A program made the position numbers and the translations under genes. Shown one piece after another: positions 1 to 8,434 of a DNA stretch of 64,000 bases (positions are counted from its first letter, which is position 1; every line of letters starts with the position of its first letter). Origin of the DNA: Hexactinellida sp. DTS-2022 (lineage: Eukaryota; Porifera; Hexactinellida); NCBI GenBank assembly GCA_028753945.1, contig JAPNXP010000003.1, forward strand, positions 1,550,001-1,614,000, in the 5' to 3' direction. The notes under the pieces were generated by a model. The model did no database searches. It saw only the letters and a program-made list of their open reading frames with translations, and was not told where the DNA came from.

Positions 1-37
1 TTCTGAGGTTATGTTTCTTTTAAAATTCAAACAACTC

Positions 38-79
38 CTTATATGGAGTTCAGTTACCAGTAACTGAGCTCCATATAAG
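38..79. repeat. Near-perfect palindrome, 20-bp arms
   Basis: The arms at 38-57 and 60-79 are reverse complements except for one mismatch, separated by a 2-base spacer. The DNA or its transcript could fold into a tight hairpin. It may be the end or core of a foldback element cut by the window edge, because only 37 bases lie to its left. No coding role is seen. Confidence 0.8.
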
Positions 80-199
80 TAATCTGCTCATTTTATTATG
101 ACAATAATAAAGAATAACAACAGACCTGTAAAATGACTAATTTAAAATATAGAAAATACTACATAAATTATATAAATTATTGAGTCAACAATATGAGTA

Positions 200-510
200 C
201 AGTAGAACCTGCGTAATTCGATCCCCTATAAACCGGAAGTCTCCTTAATCCGACACAAATTTCCTGTCCCTAGTGTCGGATTAGACAGCTTCTACGGTAT
301 AGTATTATTTGCAATCTATAGAGACTAAAGATTCACATTATGTTAACAGGTTTTATTCAATTTCTCACGGCATCCATGGTTATATTCAATTTCTCACGGC
401 AATTCAATTTCTCATGCAACAGGGTCTATAGAAAACGTATTATTTCACTAATCGGGACAGAATTTCTTTTGAAACGGAACACTTCTGTTCGGATTAGCGA
501 GGGTGTACTG
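200..510. mobile_element. Non-autonomous pogo/Tigger-like DNA transposon (MITE)
   Basis: The left end starts CAGTAGAACCTG and the right end read in reverse starts CAGTACACCCTCGCTAAT. About 17 of the first 25 bases match between the two ends. This CAGT-A-C-C-C-type terminus is typical of pogo/Tigger relatives of Tc1-mariner, which duplicate TA. TA flanks the left end (198-199) but TT flanks the right, so the duplication is imperfect. Inside are two smaller hairpins: arms at 246-256 and 273-283, and a second pair around 449-498. No transposase frame exists, so the element would depend on a transposase supplied elsewhere. Confidence 0.55.
355..418 (+). repeat. Three close direct copies of an 18-bp motif
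   Basis: The motif ATTCAATTTCTCACGGCA occurs at 355-372 and 384-401, and with one change plus a shortened end at 402-418. The second and third copies abut. It lies inside the MITE at 200-510. The spacing (29, then 18 bases) suggests local slippage duplication. A 68-codon open frame across it shows no recognisable protein features. Confidence 0.7.
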
Positions 511-602
511 TTGTACTTTTCACTAATTTGTTTATCTATTTTGTAAAAATAAATAAAATATTCATATTTGGAATTTTACATGTAGAATCCAAAATATACA
601 TA

Positions 603-750
603 CAGTAACTCCCGTTATGATATAGTTGTATATAACGAATAATCGCCTTATAGCAAAGTAGATAATGCTAAAATGCATTTATTTTCCTCTACTTGTATTG
701 AATTTACAACGAAGAAGCCCCTATCACTTCGTTATAACGGGAGTTCACTG
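603..750. mobile_element. Short inverted-repeat element (MITE), CAGT...ACTCCCGTTAT ends
   Basis: The left end reads CAGTAACTCCCGTTATGATA and the right end in reverse reads CAGTGAACTCCCGTTATAAC. They are identical apart from a one-base indel over about the first 17 bases. TA precedes the left end (601-602), but the right flank is CT, so the TA duplication is not preserved. The 148-bp element has no coding capacity. Its termini resemble those of the 200-510 and 7202-7360 elements, so a related transposase may have moved all three. Confidence 0.65.
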
Positions 751-1008
751 CTTGTTAACCTATATTAGCATTTGGAAGCTAGTCTCTAGGTTAATTTTGA
801 ATTTCTCGAGTTTGTTACTTATTTTGTAATTAACAACAAATATTAATTTTGCTAAATTGCTAAATTAGTGTATTTACACTTCAAGTATGAACTAATGGGT
901 ATTTATTTTTTCTTGCAAATGCCATTTTATTGACTCTGCCTTTTACGTATTCGAGAAATGATGTATTCACACTGTTGTGATTACAACTCTCTCAGTGTAC
1001 TATATATA

Positions 1009-1074
1009 CAGTAGACCCAGGATAATCCTAGATTTTTTCATATCCCAATGGTTTTGGACTAGACAGGTCTACTT
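1009..1074. mobile_element. 66-bp MITE with TA target duplication
   Basis: The left end is CAGTAGACCCAG and the right end in reverse is AAGTAGACCTGTC. Eight of the first nine bases match. TA flanks both sides (1007-1008 and 1075-1076), as expected for Tc1/mariner-pogo insertion. The element is very short and probably an internally deleted or degraded copy. Confidence 0.5.
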
Positions 1075-1118
1075 TAGATATAAATATACAGTAGTATATA
1101 GTATATACGTACATTATT

Positions 1119-1186
1119 TTCTCTAATAGTCCATCAGTGGGCAAATGGCCCGAAGTGGGCAAACATATTAGTGGACTATAAGAGAA
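1119..1186. repeat. Imperfect inverted repeat (hairpin)
   Basis: TCTCTAATAGTCCAT at 1120-1134 pairs with GTGGACTATAAGAGA at 1171-1185 with two mismatches. The loop contains two copies of AGTGGGCAAA. This could be a small foldback element. No target duplication was identified. Confidence 0.6.
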
Positions 1187-1432
1187 GTGGGAATGAATAG
1201 AACAGAGTGGTATGTACTTCTATCCAGAATTATTATACATACGGCGTAAAAGATTTTGATTACTCTATGATAGTAAGATGACATCCACAGTCTTTTGTAC
1301 AATTCTTCGATTTATATAAATTTATTCTTTCGTCCTAACAAAGATAGGATAAGAAATAACTGGTTTTGACTTCCTATCTCGGTATGAAGGTCTCCAGTCT
1401 ACCAAATTTATGGATTGTTTCTGAGTCATATG

Positions 1433-1508
1433 CCGTAATTCCCTGAATAAGCGCCCGGTCGCTTTTTTTCATGATGAGAAACCCCGGCGCTTATTCAGAT
1501 CATTACGG
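1433..1508. mobile_element. Small inverted-repeat element upstream of the transposase gene
   Basis: CCGTAATTCCCTGAATAAGC at the left pairs with GCGCTTATTCAGATCATTACGG at the right with few mismatches, so the 76 bp fold almost completely. A related right-end sequence recurs at about 1610-1632 (GTGCTTTTTCAGAGTATTACCG). The element may therefore extend to 1632, or a second damaged copy may be nested there. No certain target duplication was found. It ends less than 180 bases before the start codon of the long gene, so it may lie in that gene's promoter or 5' leader. Confidence 0.55.
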
Positions 1509-1686
1509 TAGTGAACCCAGTTACTGTATTCAGAAATCTCCAAACCAATGATATCCTCACTGAATAGGTTGACAAATAATACATAACATCCCGGCGCATT
1601 TCAATTCACGGTGCTTTTTCAGAGTATTACCGTATTCATTCTTTATATTTATTATTATATTTTCTTAAATATTAGCTTTACTAATA

Positions 1687-4152
1687 ATGTCGAGCGAATC
1701 CAGCTTCGATGGAGAGATTTTCAATGAGCCTGATGATTTCATTCCCAAATCTAATTCAACAGATCAGGACAGCTTTCCTTCAGATACCGAGCCCCCCGTT
1801 GCTACCATCGCTTCACAAGCACCTGCGCCAACATCATCCCAAACATCTATACCTCCATCAACACCGGGGATTTCGGAGTCCTTTTTTTCACTTGACATAG
1901 AATCTCAGGCCACCGACAGTTTTCGAAACCGGAGACGTGGGGGTCGCCCTCGCAAGCGAATCTACGCCAGAAGACACACTGTTGGCAATCCTGATACCAA
2001 AGAATTTCCATCAGTCAAGATTGCAGACCCAAATTCCAAGATAAGCAAACCGAAGAAACACAAATTCTTCAAAGCCCACCCGATTCGAGGATATGCCTCT
2101 AAATTCCGCGTTCCACCATATACCCATTCTCGACCAGTCGAATTTAAAACATCTCAGGATAGTTCTTTAAGGACCGCTTCTAAACCAACTGGAATGAGGA
2201 TCCTTGATGTAGGCATTTTAGCTGAGGTATTCTCTACCTTTAAATGCAACAAATGCAATGGTCCTCTCGTCTTGTACGAAGAAAGATGGCAGCACGGCTG
2301 GCAGACATTCTTTAGAGTCAAGTGCCAGACGTGCCATTCAGAACACGCAACCTTCCCTTCCTCACGTTCTCTGGACATGCCCAGCCACCATACTTGTGTC
2401 AATGTCCCGTTTACCAGCAGAGACATGAATGAGGTTACAATGAGGTCGGTACTGGCCACACATTCAACCGGTATGTCATGGCGTGATTTACATAAAATTG
2501 CTACAATATTTGATATGCCACCACCAGTTCAATCAATACCATCTCGATATGCCATCCGTCTTGAAGGTGTTACAAAAAAAGCGGTTAATCTTTCGATGTC
2601 TGAAGCTGCTGATCAGCTACACCAGAAGGTAGATTCAGAACCATCTCCCGAGCCTAATGCTATCAATGTAACAATTAGTTTCGACAGCTCCTGGAAGACC
2701 AGGGGTTTCTACTCCAATATAGGTTTCGGTGCTGCCATCTCTACCTCCACCAAGAAAGTACTGGACTACGAGATCTTGAGTCGACTATGCGAGAAGTGCT
2801 CTATATGGACAGAAGAGAAACAGAAGGACAAACCATCCGAGTACGAGAAATGGCTAGAGCGTCATAAGCCGAACTGCAACAGAAACTACACTGGTTCTTC
2901 TCAAGCAATGGAGCCCGAAGCTGCCGAGAGGATCTGGGGTCGCAGCTTGGAGAAGAACCACCTGGTGTATTCCGTGTTTGTTGGTGACGGAGACTCTAAG
3001 GCCTTTCAGCATGTAACAACACTTGATCCCTACCCTCTTGTGAAAGTGCGAAAAGAAGAATGTCTGACACATGTTGCCAAGCGTCTGAAGAAGAACCTAA
3101 AGAAAATCAAGCCTAATACGAAGACAAAAACCTATGTACAACACAAACTCACCGAATGGAAAGCTGACTATATCGCCGCGAACTATTCCACTGTTATCTT
3201 ACAGAACCGTGGGACAACACCTGATAAGCTGTCACGAGATCTACATATTCTCCTCGATCATGCGGCAGGAATTCATTCTGGCTGTCCTACCGGAGAGAAC
3301 ACATGGTGTCGTTGGAATAAACCATCTAGTTCCACAGCACCAGCTACTTTGACCACCTTTACACCTATTGAAATCCAGAAGGTACGCGAGGCCTTCAACA
3401 AATATGCCACGACTGAGTTCTGCAGCCATCTGACGCTAGGTCTAACTCAGAATGCAAACGAATCCCTGCACAACATGATATGGTGCCTCTGCCCCAAGAA
3501 CAAGCACGTGTCTCCTCAATCTATCAGGATTAGCACTGCCATCTCTGTTCTGAGTTTCAATGAAGGAGAACTGCCACTCTTCGGGATTATGTACGACCTT
3601 GGACTGTCTCCATCGCGACATGCCTACCAATCAATGATCGACCGTATTCATAAGTTGCAATATTCCCGTACTGCCAAAATTAAATCTAATTTCCAACGAC
3701 GACGAAGAAGAATGAAGCTAGTCAAGCAGCACCGAGAAAAGGCACTGCTGAAATCAGAAGGCGGGGGTAGCTATAGAGGAGGACAGTATGGAGCTGAGAG
3801 CACGCAAAGCAAGAGAGGTAGGCAGGCCCGAGGTAGGCAGGCCCGAGGACGGGGCAGACAGGCGAGAGGAGTTTCTACAGGCGTGAAGAGAAAACTCAAA
3901 GAGCGTAGTACTCCTTCTGTCTCTAGTCCGTCTTCTGGTGATGAGTCTAGATGTTCAGAAGAGTCGACCACCCTTTGTGCGATTTGCGATAAGAGAGAGC
4001 CGGACCCAGTAGCACTCAGACGAATCGGGAAGAAGATTGAGTCGCAATGGGTATGCTGTGATGTCTGCTCAGACTGGATCCACTGCTACTGCGCTGATGT
4101 AGTATACGAGATTGTCTCAGCTGGATCTTTCACTTGTGACAAGTGTTCTTAA
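1687..4152 (+). CDS. Mutator-like transposase-domain protein with AT-hook and PHD finger
   Basis: This is a single uninterrupted 821-codon frame. Its core resembles the animal Mutator-like transposase domain family (DNA cut-and-paste recombinases or their domesticated descendants). In order, it has a Ser/Thr/Pro-rich acidic start (1-75) and an AT-hook with GRP core at 86-88 flanked by Arg/Lys. A CxxC...CxxC zinc site follows at 187/190/213/216. Candidate catalytic acids are D333 in FDSSWKTRG, D434/D436 in GDGDS and E592 in QNANESLHNMIW; KEECLTHVAKRL (456-467) and CPTGENTWC (533-541) are family-like. After a basic stretch (660-740) with GRQAR repeats comes a PHD finger, C764-C767, C791-C794, H799-C802, C817-C820, with W797. 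The ATG at 1687 is the first in frame. It lacks stops and frameshifts, so it is recent or under selection. No terminal inverted repeats bracketing the gene were found, so transposon versus host gene is unresolved. The family call is from recalled motifs, and the triad assignment is an inference. Confidence 0.85.
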   Translation: MSSESSFDGEIFNEPDDFIPKSNSTDQDSFPSDTEPPVATIASQAPAPTSSQTSIPPSTPGISESFFSLDIESQATDSFRNRRRGGRPRKRIYARRHTVGNPDTKEFPSVKIADPNSKISKPKKHKFFKAHPIRGYASKFRVPPYTHSRPVEFKTSQDSSLRTASKPTGMRILDVGILAEVFSTFKCNKCNGPLVLYEERWQHGWQTFFRVKCQTCHSEHATFPSSRSLDMPSHHTCVNVPFTSRDMNEVTMRSVLATHSTGMSWRDLHKIATIFDMPPPVQSIPSRYAIRLEGVTKKAVNLSMSEAADQLHQKVDSEPSPEPNAINVTISFDSSWKTRGFYSNIGFGAAISTSTKKVLDYEILSRLCEKCSIWTEEKQKDKPSEYEKWLERHKPNCNRNYTGSSQAMEPEAAERIWGRSLEKNHLVYSVFVGDGDSKAFQHVTTLDPYPLVKVRKEECLTHVAKRLKKNLKKIKPNTKTKTYVQHKLTEWKADYIAANYSTVILQNRGTTPDKLSRDLHILLDHAAGIHSGCPTGENTWCRWNKPSSSTAPATLTTFTPIEIQKVREAFNKYATTEFCSHLTLGLTQNANESLHNMIWCLCPKNKHVSPQSIRISTAISVLSFNEGELPLFGIMYDLGLSPSRHAYQSMIDRIHKLQYSRTAKIKSNFQRRRRRMKLVKQHREKALLKSEGGGSYRGGQYGAESTQSKRGRQARGRQARGRGRQARGVSTGVKRKLKERSTPSVSSPSSGDESRCSEESTTLCAICDKREPDPVALRRIGKKIESQWVCCDVCSDWIHCYCADVVYEIVSAGSFTCDKCS

Positions 4153-4375
4153 TATGTGAGTTCAATTTTTACCTTTACTCGATCCATTTATTAATCAAAA
4201 TAGGTACGAATTTGCAGCTATTTAGTACAACTATTTCGGTTTCGGTCACTTAGCGAGGGTTCACTTCACAAGGTCCGTTTTCCGACTTTGTTTGTTCGTA
4301 TTTGGTGTTACCGGCCTCATTCGACCACCGTTACTATTGTAACAACAACTAGTATATGTATTCTTACTTAAAATT

Positions 4376-4381
4376 AATAAA
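4376..4381 (+). promoter_or_regulatory. Candidate polyadenylation signal (AATAAA)
   Basis: A canonical AATAAA lies 224 bases after the stop codon of the transposase-domain gene, in otherwise non-coding DNA. It is the best-placed signal for ending that transcript. Such hexamers are frequent by chance in AT-rich DNA, so the assignment is tentative. Confidence 0.4.
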
Positions 4382-4789
4382 GTCACTCACTTGTATACCA
4401 ATTATGCTTCTTTGAAGATAGCTTTTTGGTTGATTTTTGAATTAACTCCATCCAGTCGAAGAATATTTAATTGAAAACCTTCCTCCTTCGAGGTCTGGGT
4501 GTATCATTGATTCATTATACGTGTACCTTATTGTTGATGGATCATGATGGTAGTTTGTGTTGTAGGGATAATAAGTAGGGTTTTTAATCTTTAGTCTCGG
4601 GAATTGTTTTTTAAACCCAGGTTCTCGGTATCACGATCTGAGAGAGCTGGTGATACAAGGATTTTGCATTATTGGCTGAAATCGGTTTCAAATACTATAT
4701 ACACCTCGATTATAAGAAAGACTCTGTGCATTATCATGGTGATGTCATTTTATCAATGAGTAAGCATATTCGTGATTTTGGGTGGGGGA
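4382..4789. other. Non-coding spacer, nothing recognised
   Basis: AT-rich sequence between the transposase-domain gene and the hAT-like element. I found no open frame with protein character, no convincing splice-bounded exon and no repeat structure. Confidence 0.5.
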
Positions 4790-5092
4790 CAGTGATGTGC
4801 TCCGTTACTAAATCTTCCGTTACTCCGTTACCGTTACTTTTTTTCTCCCGTTACCGTTACTCCGTTACTTTTGTTAATTTATCCGTTTACCTTTATTCAG
4901 TACAGTTTACCTTAATGTAACTGTAATGGCAATGGAATAAGTTTAACGTAGTAACGGTTACTGTGTTACGGTAATGTAATGGTAAGAGTGACTGATTAAA
5001 GATAACGGTAACTAGTTAAAAGTAACAGATGCCCGTTACCGTTACTTTTTCCGTTACCGTTACTCCGTTACTAGTAACGGAGCACATCACTG
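4790..5092. mobile_element. Non-autonomous hAT-like transposon with 8-bp target duplication
   Basis: The first 21 bases (CAGTGATGTGCTCCGTTACTA) recur exactly, inverted, at the right end. Flanking 8-mers are GTGGGGGA (4782-4789) and GTGGGAGA (5093-5100), matching at 7 of 8 positions. An 8-bp duplication and CAG-type ends are hallmarks of hAT elements. The 303-bp interior is packed with CCGTTA/GTAACGG units on both strands. These look like subterminal transposase-binding repeats and let the whole element fold. No transposase is encoded; an 82-codon frame crossing the left end is incidental. Confidence 0.85.
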
Positions 5093-5619
5093 GTGGGAGA
5101 TATGTTGATACAATAAATATGCATATTATATTATACTTTCTCTTATAGCGTGTGAGTTATGATTAATTGGGTCGATTTCCACATTTTGAAAATGTGACAA
5201 TTACGTCATTATGTGTTAATTTTTGTTCAAAACTCGAACTTTTTCGAGCCAGACCCAAAATACCCTGTTACCCTTGCTATATAAATATATGAAGATTAAT
5301 TGTGTTTAATTTATTGTATAGATTTGATGTATTTTTTGAAATTGTATGTCTGTATACAATGCATAGTAATTTACCAACAGATATTCGAATCTATTGTCAG
5401 ATTTACGCAATCTGGTTCTCGTAGTTAATCAATGGCAACAACAATTATTTAGTACTTAAAAGGACCTCGCCTAATTATTGATTCATTGCCTATCTATTTA
5501 AGAGATTCAAAATTAGCTTCCAATGCCTTCCATAGATTATAATTTCAGAATGCTAGCTACTTTTAACATTCTCGCTACTACGTCTTTGCTCTTCTATTAA
5601 CCTTTTGAACGTTTTGTAG
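5093..5619. other. Spacer with a possible reverse-transcriptase tail remnant
   Basis: Mostly AT-rich non-coding DNA. At 5471-5542 a 23-residue stretch ending in a stop (begins LIIDSLPIYLRDSKLAS) resembles the W-N-SLP--IR---S---FK tail seen after many non-LTR reverse transcriptases. It is too short to be sure. At 5523-5600 a 25-codon frame with a hydrophobic end (LATFNILATTSLLF) could be a signal-peptide exon of the spliced gene downstream, but it runs into a stop with no good donor site. Confidence 0.25.
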
Positions 5620-5900
5620 TTCACAGTACATTTCTTCCTGCACTTATTCAATTCGAAAGCGCTCAAAGGCAAGGTACATCGAACCTTGTTGGGGACCTCT
5701 GCTCGAGGTTATACAGGCTACGCAATCCCTATCATGGTGAGCCCAGATAATGGTAACGCGACCTGCAACGGCACATCCCCAGTGGCGAATTATTACGTAA
5801 CACTCAACCAACACTTCTCCATCTAAAGTGTATTGCGGAAAGGCAACGCAACTGACGAGTCCAGGCCGGGACGAAACACAAGGATTGGAATTCAATACAG
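5620..5900 (+). pseudogene. GC-richer putative 5' exon(s) of the spliced gene, disrupted or unresolved
   Basis: This block is visibly richer in G+C than its surroundings. It follows a possible acceptor (TTTTGTAG, ending 5619) and ends at a textbook donor, CAG|GTGAGT, at 5900/5901, so it looks exonic. Joined in phase to the exon at 6096, its frame (includes LHLKCIAERQRN) meets a TGA at 5853-5855. Another frame, running from 5620 and containing GYTGYAIPIMVSPDNGNATC, meets a TAA at 5824-5826. A 92-bp intron from the donor ATG|GTGAGC (5737) to an acceptor at 5828 would remove that TAA, but only by skipping the 6096 exon. Either the gene is broken here or the exon boundaries differ. The reverse strand is also open for 83 codons, which I consider a shadow. 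Confidence 0.35.
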
Positions 5901-6095
5901 GTGAGTTTCTAGCTAATTTATTGGCTAAATTACGTTGGATTATTATTGTAGTGCTGTCTGTATAAGGGGCGTAGATTCCGGATGTGGATTTGTATACCCA
6001 TTTTTATTTGGGTTTTAGATTGATTGGGACTTGGGTGACAATTTTCAATTTGCAATTGGTTAAATAGAGAATCAACAAATTATTGGTATGTCCAG

Positions 6096-7747
6096 GGCCC
6101 TACCAACCATACCGGAGCCTACGCAGTGCGGTCTGTTAACATAACAGTGCAGTATGTTCATTTATAAATGGAGAGGACTGGAATGTGGCTGTAGGGGAGG
6201 AGGAGGCCACATATAACTAATTTTGTTTCTAGATTATATGCTTGTACATGACTTATGTTAATTTCACATAGAAGATTTAGCTCACAAAGCCAATTATCGT
6301 TCACTTAGAGAGTTGGATGTCAATATGGAGAGGATTAAGCTACCCAAGCAAACAACACATGCGTTCTATTTTAGCTTTGTAATATACTTATTCTATTAAA
6401 GCTAGATTTCCCAAGGGAATCCAGTTTTTCGATTGCTTCTAGTGCACTTTATATGTTAACTTAATGTATTAACTAACTATGCGCTGACGGCAGGAAATCG
6501 ACTCTAGCCCTTGTACCTTTCGTAATATAGTACTGTTTATAAAATTGGAACTAAAATATATTTGTATTTTGATTTCTGCAAGTCAATGAATTGCTCAGTC
6601 CAATCCAAAGTTCAGCAATATGGCCTCATAGCAAGTTAGGTTAACTTGTATATTCTTTCATCTTTTGTTGGAGTCAATTCTTTTTAACGATGATATTAAC
6701 TTTCAATTCAATGGTAAGGCGATGAATTTGGCATAAATTATTATTGTGAATAACACATTAATAGACAGTAGACTCGCGTTATTGTGAACACGGATAAGGC
6801 GAAATGTCAGTTTAATTCTCCTGAATATCCTAATGCATGCAAGTGATTACACTCATTACAGTTAATTCGAATTTCCGGATAACATGAACAAAATTGATTT
6901 CTGTATAGGTTTCAATTCAACTACAAAATATGTGATATTACAGATTGTTCTTTTGAAAGTAAATGTATCAACAGGAATAACTCTACTTCTCTACATTTCC
7001 CTAGATATAGGTAACTAGACTGAAAAATGTTTAATATACTAGTTGTAATATTTTATTTATTTGGTATCTAGATGTGATTATATAGTTATCACTCAAGTGA
7101 GTGCTGATAGACATACAAATATAATAGTTGAGGGAAATAGCATAGAGATTGCAACAGATTCTTTTCCAGGTAAATACAATATAGAAATTTAAATGAAAAT
7201 ACAGTGGAGTTCGCTTAATAGCATACGTGTTTGCCACTAAATCTGGTTGCTAATAGGGGAATGAAATTAACAGTATTATTACGCTTGGGACCCGAAAAGC
7301 GGTTGCTAATAAAGGAATATTATTGCTAATGGGGGAGTTGCTAATAAAGCAACTCCACTGTATAACAATAGTACGTTTTATTTCTAAGTTATTATTTCAA
7401 TATTTAGCTGACACGACTATTGTTGTTCTGGCCGATACAAATCCGCCAAAAGCTACAGTAACGTAAGTTAGATCTGTTCCTTAAATAAGTACGAATACAT
7501 GGTACAATAAAAATCCTACCTTTACTCTAGATTGATAAATGACGTCATTTCGATATTCGCCAGCAACGAATTGATTGGAGAACTAGCGATTGTTTTCCAA
7601 ATTAGGAATGGAGCTAAATATGTAAGTTTACATTCCATGATATGAATTATCTATCTGAATTGACTTTTAAGTACTATACTATATTCATATATTTAGGAAG
7701 ATGGAGATATTCAAAGTGTTTTTCTAATCAGCAATACAATAAAGTAA
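6096..7747 (+). CDS. 3' part of a multi-exon gene, five phase-consistent exons, weakly Ig-like product
   Basis: Five small exons are inferred from splice signals and reading phase: 6096-6151, 7072-7169, 7408-7462, 7531-7621 and 7697-7747. Donors are GTATGT, GTAAAT, GTAAGT and GTAAGT, and each acceptor ends in CAG or TAG. Phases join without a break (2/1, 1/2, 2/1, 0/0) through to TAA at 7745-7747, giving about 116 residues from exon 6096 on. The first exon reads GPTNHTGAYAVRSVNITVQ, like the end of an immunoglobulin domain (G-Y...N..V.V). Later parts (VEGNSIEIATDSFPG, NPPKATVTLIND) fit the start and middle of a second, diverged one lacking the usual cysteines. That family reading is weak. The intron at 7170-7407 holds a complete MITE. 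The last exon may instead continue through a donor at 7744 (GTAATA). No transmembrane segment is seen in these exons. Confidence 0.55.
6766..6903. mobile_element. Possible degraded pogo-like MITE
   Basis: The left end CAGTAGACTCGCGTTATTGT resembles the other CAGT elements here. The right end finishes in ...CTG followed by TA. Internal CGGATAAGGCG and TTCCGGATAACATGA are roughly inverted. Terminal identity is poor and only the right side has TA. It sits in the intron between the exons at 6096 and 7072. Confidence 0.3.
7202..7360. mobile_element. 159-bp pogo/Tigger-like MITE inside an intron, TA target duplication
   Basis: The left end is CAGTGGAGTTCGCTTAATAG and the right end in reverse is CAGTGGAGTTGCTTTATTAG. 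The first ten bases are identical and 18 of 22 match. TA flanks both ends (7200-7201, 7361-7362). The motif TTGCTAATA repeats several times inside. It has no coding capacity. It lies wholly within the intron 7170-7407 of the spliced gene and does not touch the splice sites. Confidence 0.8.
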
Positions 7748-8382
7748 TATTTCCTAATATAGTAAACTGCATATAGATTTATCGTTCATTGAAATATCAT
7801 CAGTTATTGGTTACACCAAAGGTTCTACAAAGGTTCCAACTTCCAACTAGCGGCCTAATTTTTAGCGCCTAAATTTTGCAGACCTAAATGGACAATTTTG
7901 TGTAATTAAATGTACAGTTACTCAGTTAGGAATATGATTATAACATAATAATGTTATATACTCTAACCTTGTAGACCCTCAAGGTGAGCAATCCGCTTCT
8001 GAAGCTGTTCAGCAGTGAATCAGCACTGAAGACCATTTCATGAAATACAATGCCATCGCTTCTTCATTCTTATTTCTTCTTCACTCTTATTCAGGGAAAT
8101 GTTAGGTAATTTTAATTCTGTTCCTCTTGTAGCAAGTCACTTAAGTTTGTAATACTGGAATGACAAATTATTGCAGCGTCCCAGACGCCCCATTAAATCC
8201 TTTTCAGCCTCTTTCCAGTATCCACCCTCTAATCGATTTCTATTTACCATTCTGTCAATCTTTTAGCATTCAATACATTTAAAGTATGTAGATCTAACTT
8301 TAAATAAATATCATTGAAATCAATTATTATACCGATTAGGAGTACACTCAATTTCATATTGCTCATCGTATTCTTTCTTTAG
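7748..8382. other. Intergenic or intronic spacer
   Basis: AT-rich sequence with no protein-like frame. A small palindrome, 8-bp arms TATAACAT/ATGTTATA with a 4-base loop, lies at 7939-7958. If the spliced gene continues to the candidate exon at 8383, this is an intron. Otherwise it is 3' flank. Confidence 0.4.
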
Positions 8383-8434
8383 ACTTAAATGTATACGACA
8401 ACCAATTGCGGTGGAGTACAGCCAACTGCAAATA
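8383..8434 (+). CDS. Candidate exon, possible continuation of the spliced gene
   Basis: A 52-bp segment sits between a good acceptor (TTCTTTCTTTAG) and a consensus donor (ATA|GTAAGT). It is open in a frame reading LKCIRQPIAVEYSQLQI. If the preceding exon used the donor at 7744 instead of stopping at 7747, the phase would match this frame. Phase agreement alone has about a one-in-three chance, so this is suggestive only. Downstream, 8411-8647 is open with a hydrophobic run (FVLGSNYILSILILITITYP) that could be a membrane segment, but it needs the donor to be read through. Confidence 0.3.

Noticed and set aside
228-242. Shared string CCGGAAGTCT between the left flank and the satellite
   Set aside because: The identity does not extend beyond about ten bases, so it is probably coincidence and not a satellite fragment.
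340-546. 68-codon open frame
   Set aside because: It lies over a MITE end and a local triple repeat; no protein features beyond chance hydrophobicity.
2154-3971. Several 60-100 codon frames on both strands inside the transposase-domain gene
   Set aside because: All are shadows of the 821-codon frame, which has coherent domains and zinc-binding motifs.
4672-4920. 82-codon open frame
   Set aside because: It crosses from spacer into the hAT-like element and lacks an ATG; its second half is just the CCGTTA repeats translated.
5644-5895. 83-codon reverse-strand open frame
   Set aside because: It overlaps the GC-rich block that ends in a strong + strand donor, has no ATG start and no recognisable motif. 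GC-rich exons often leave the opposite strand open.
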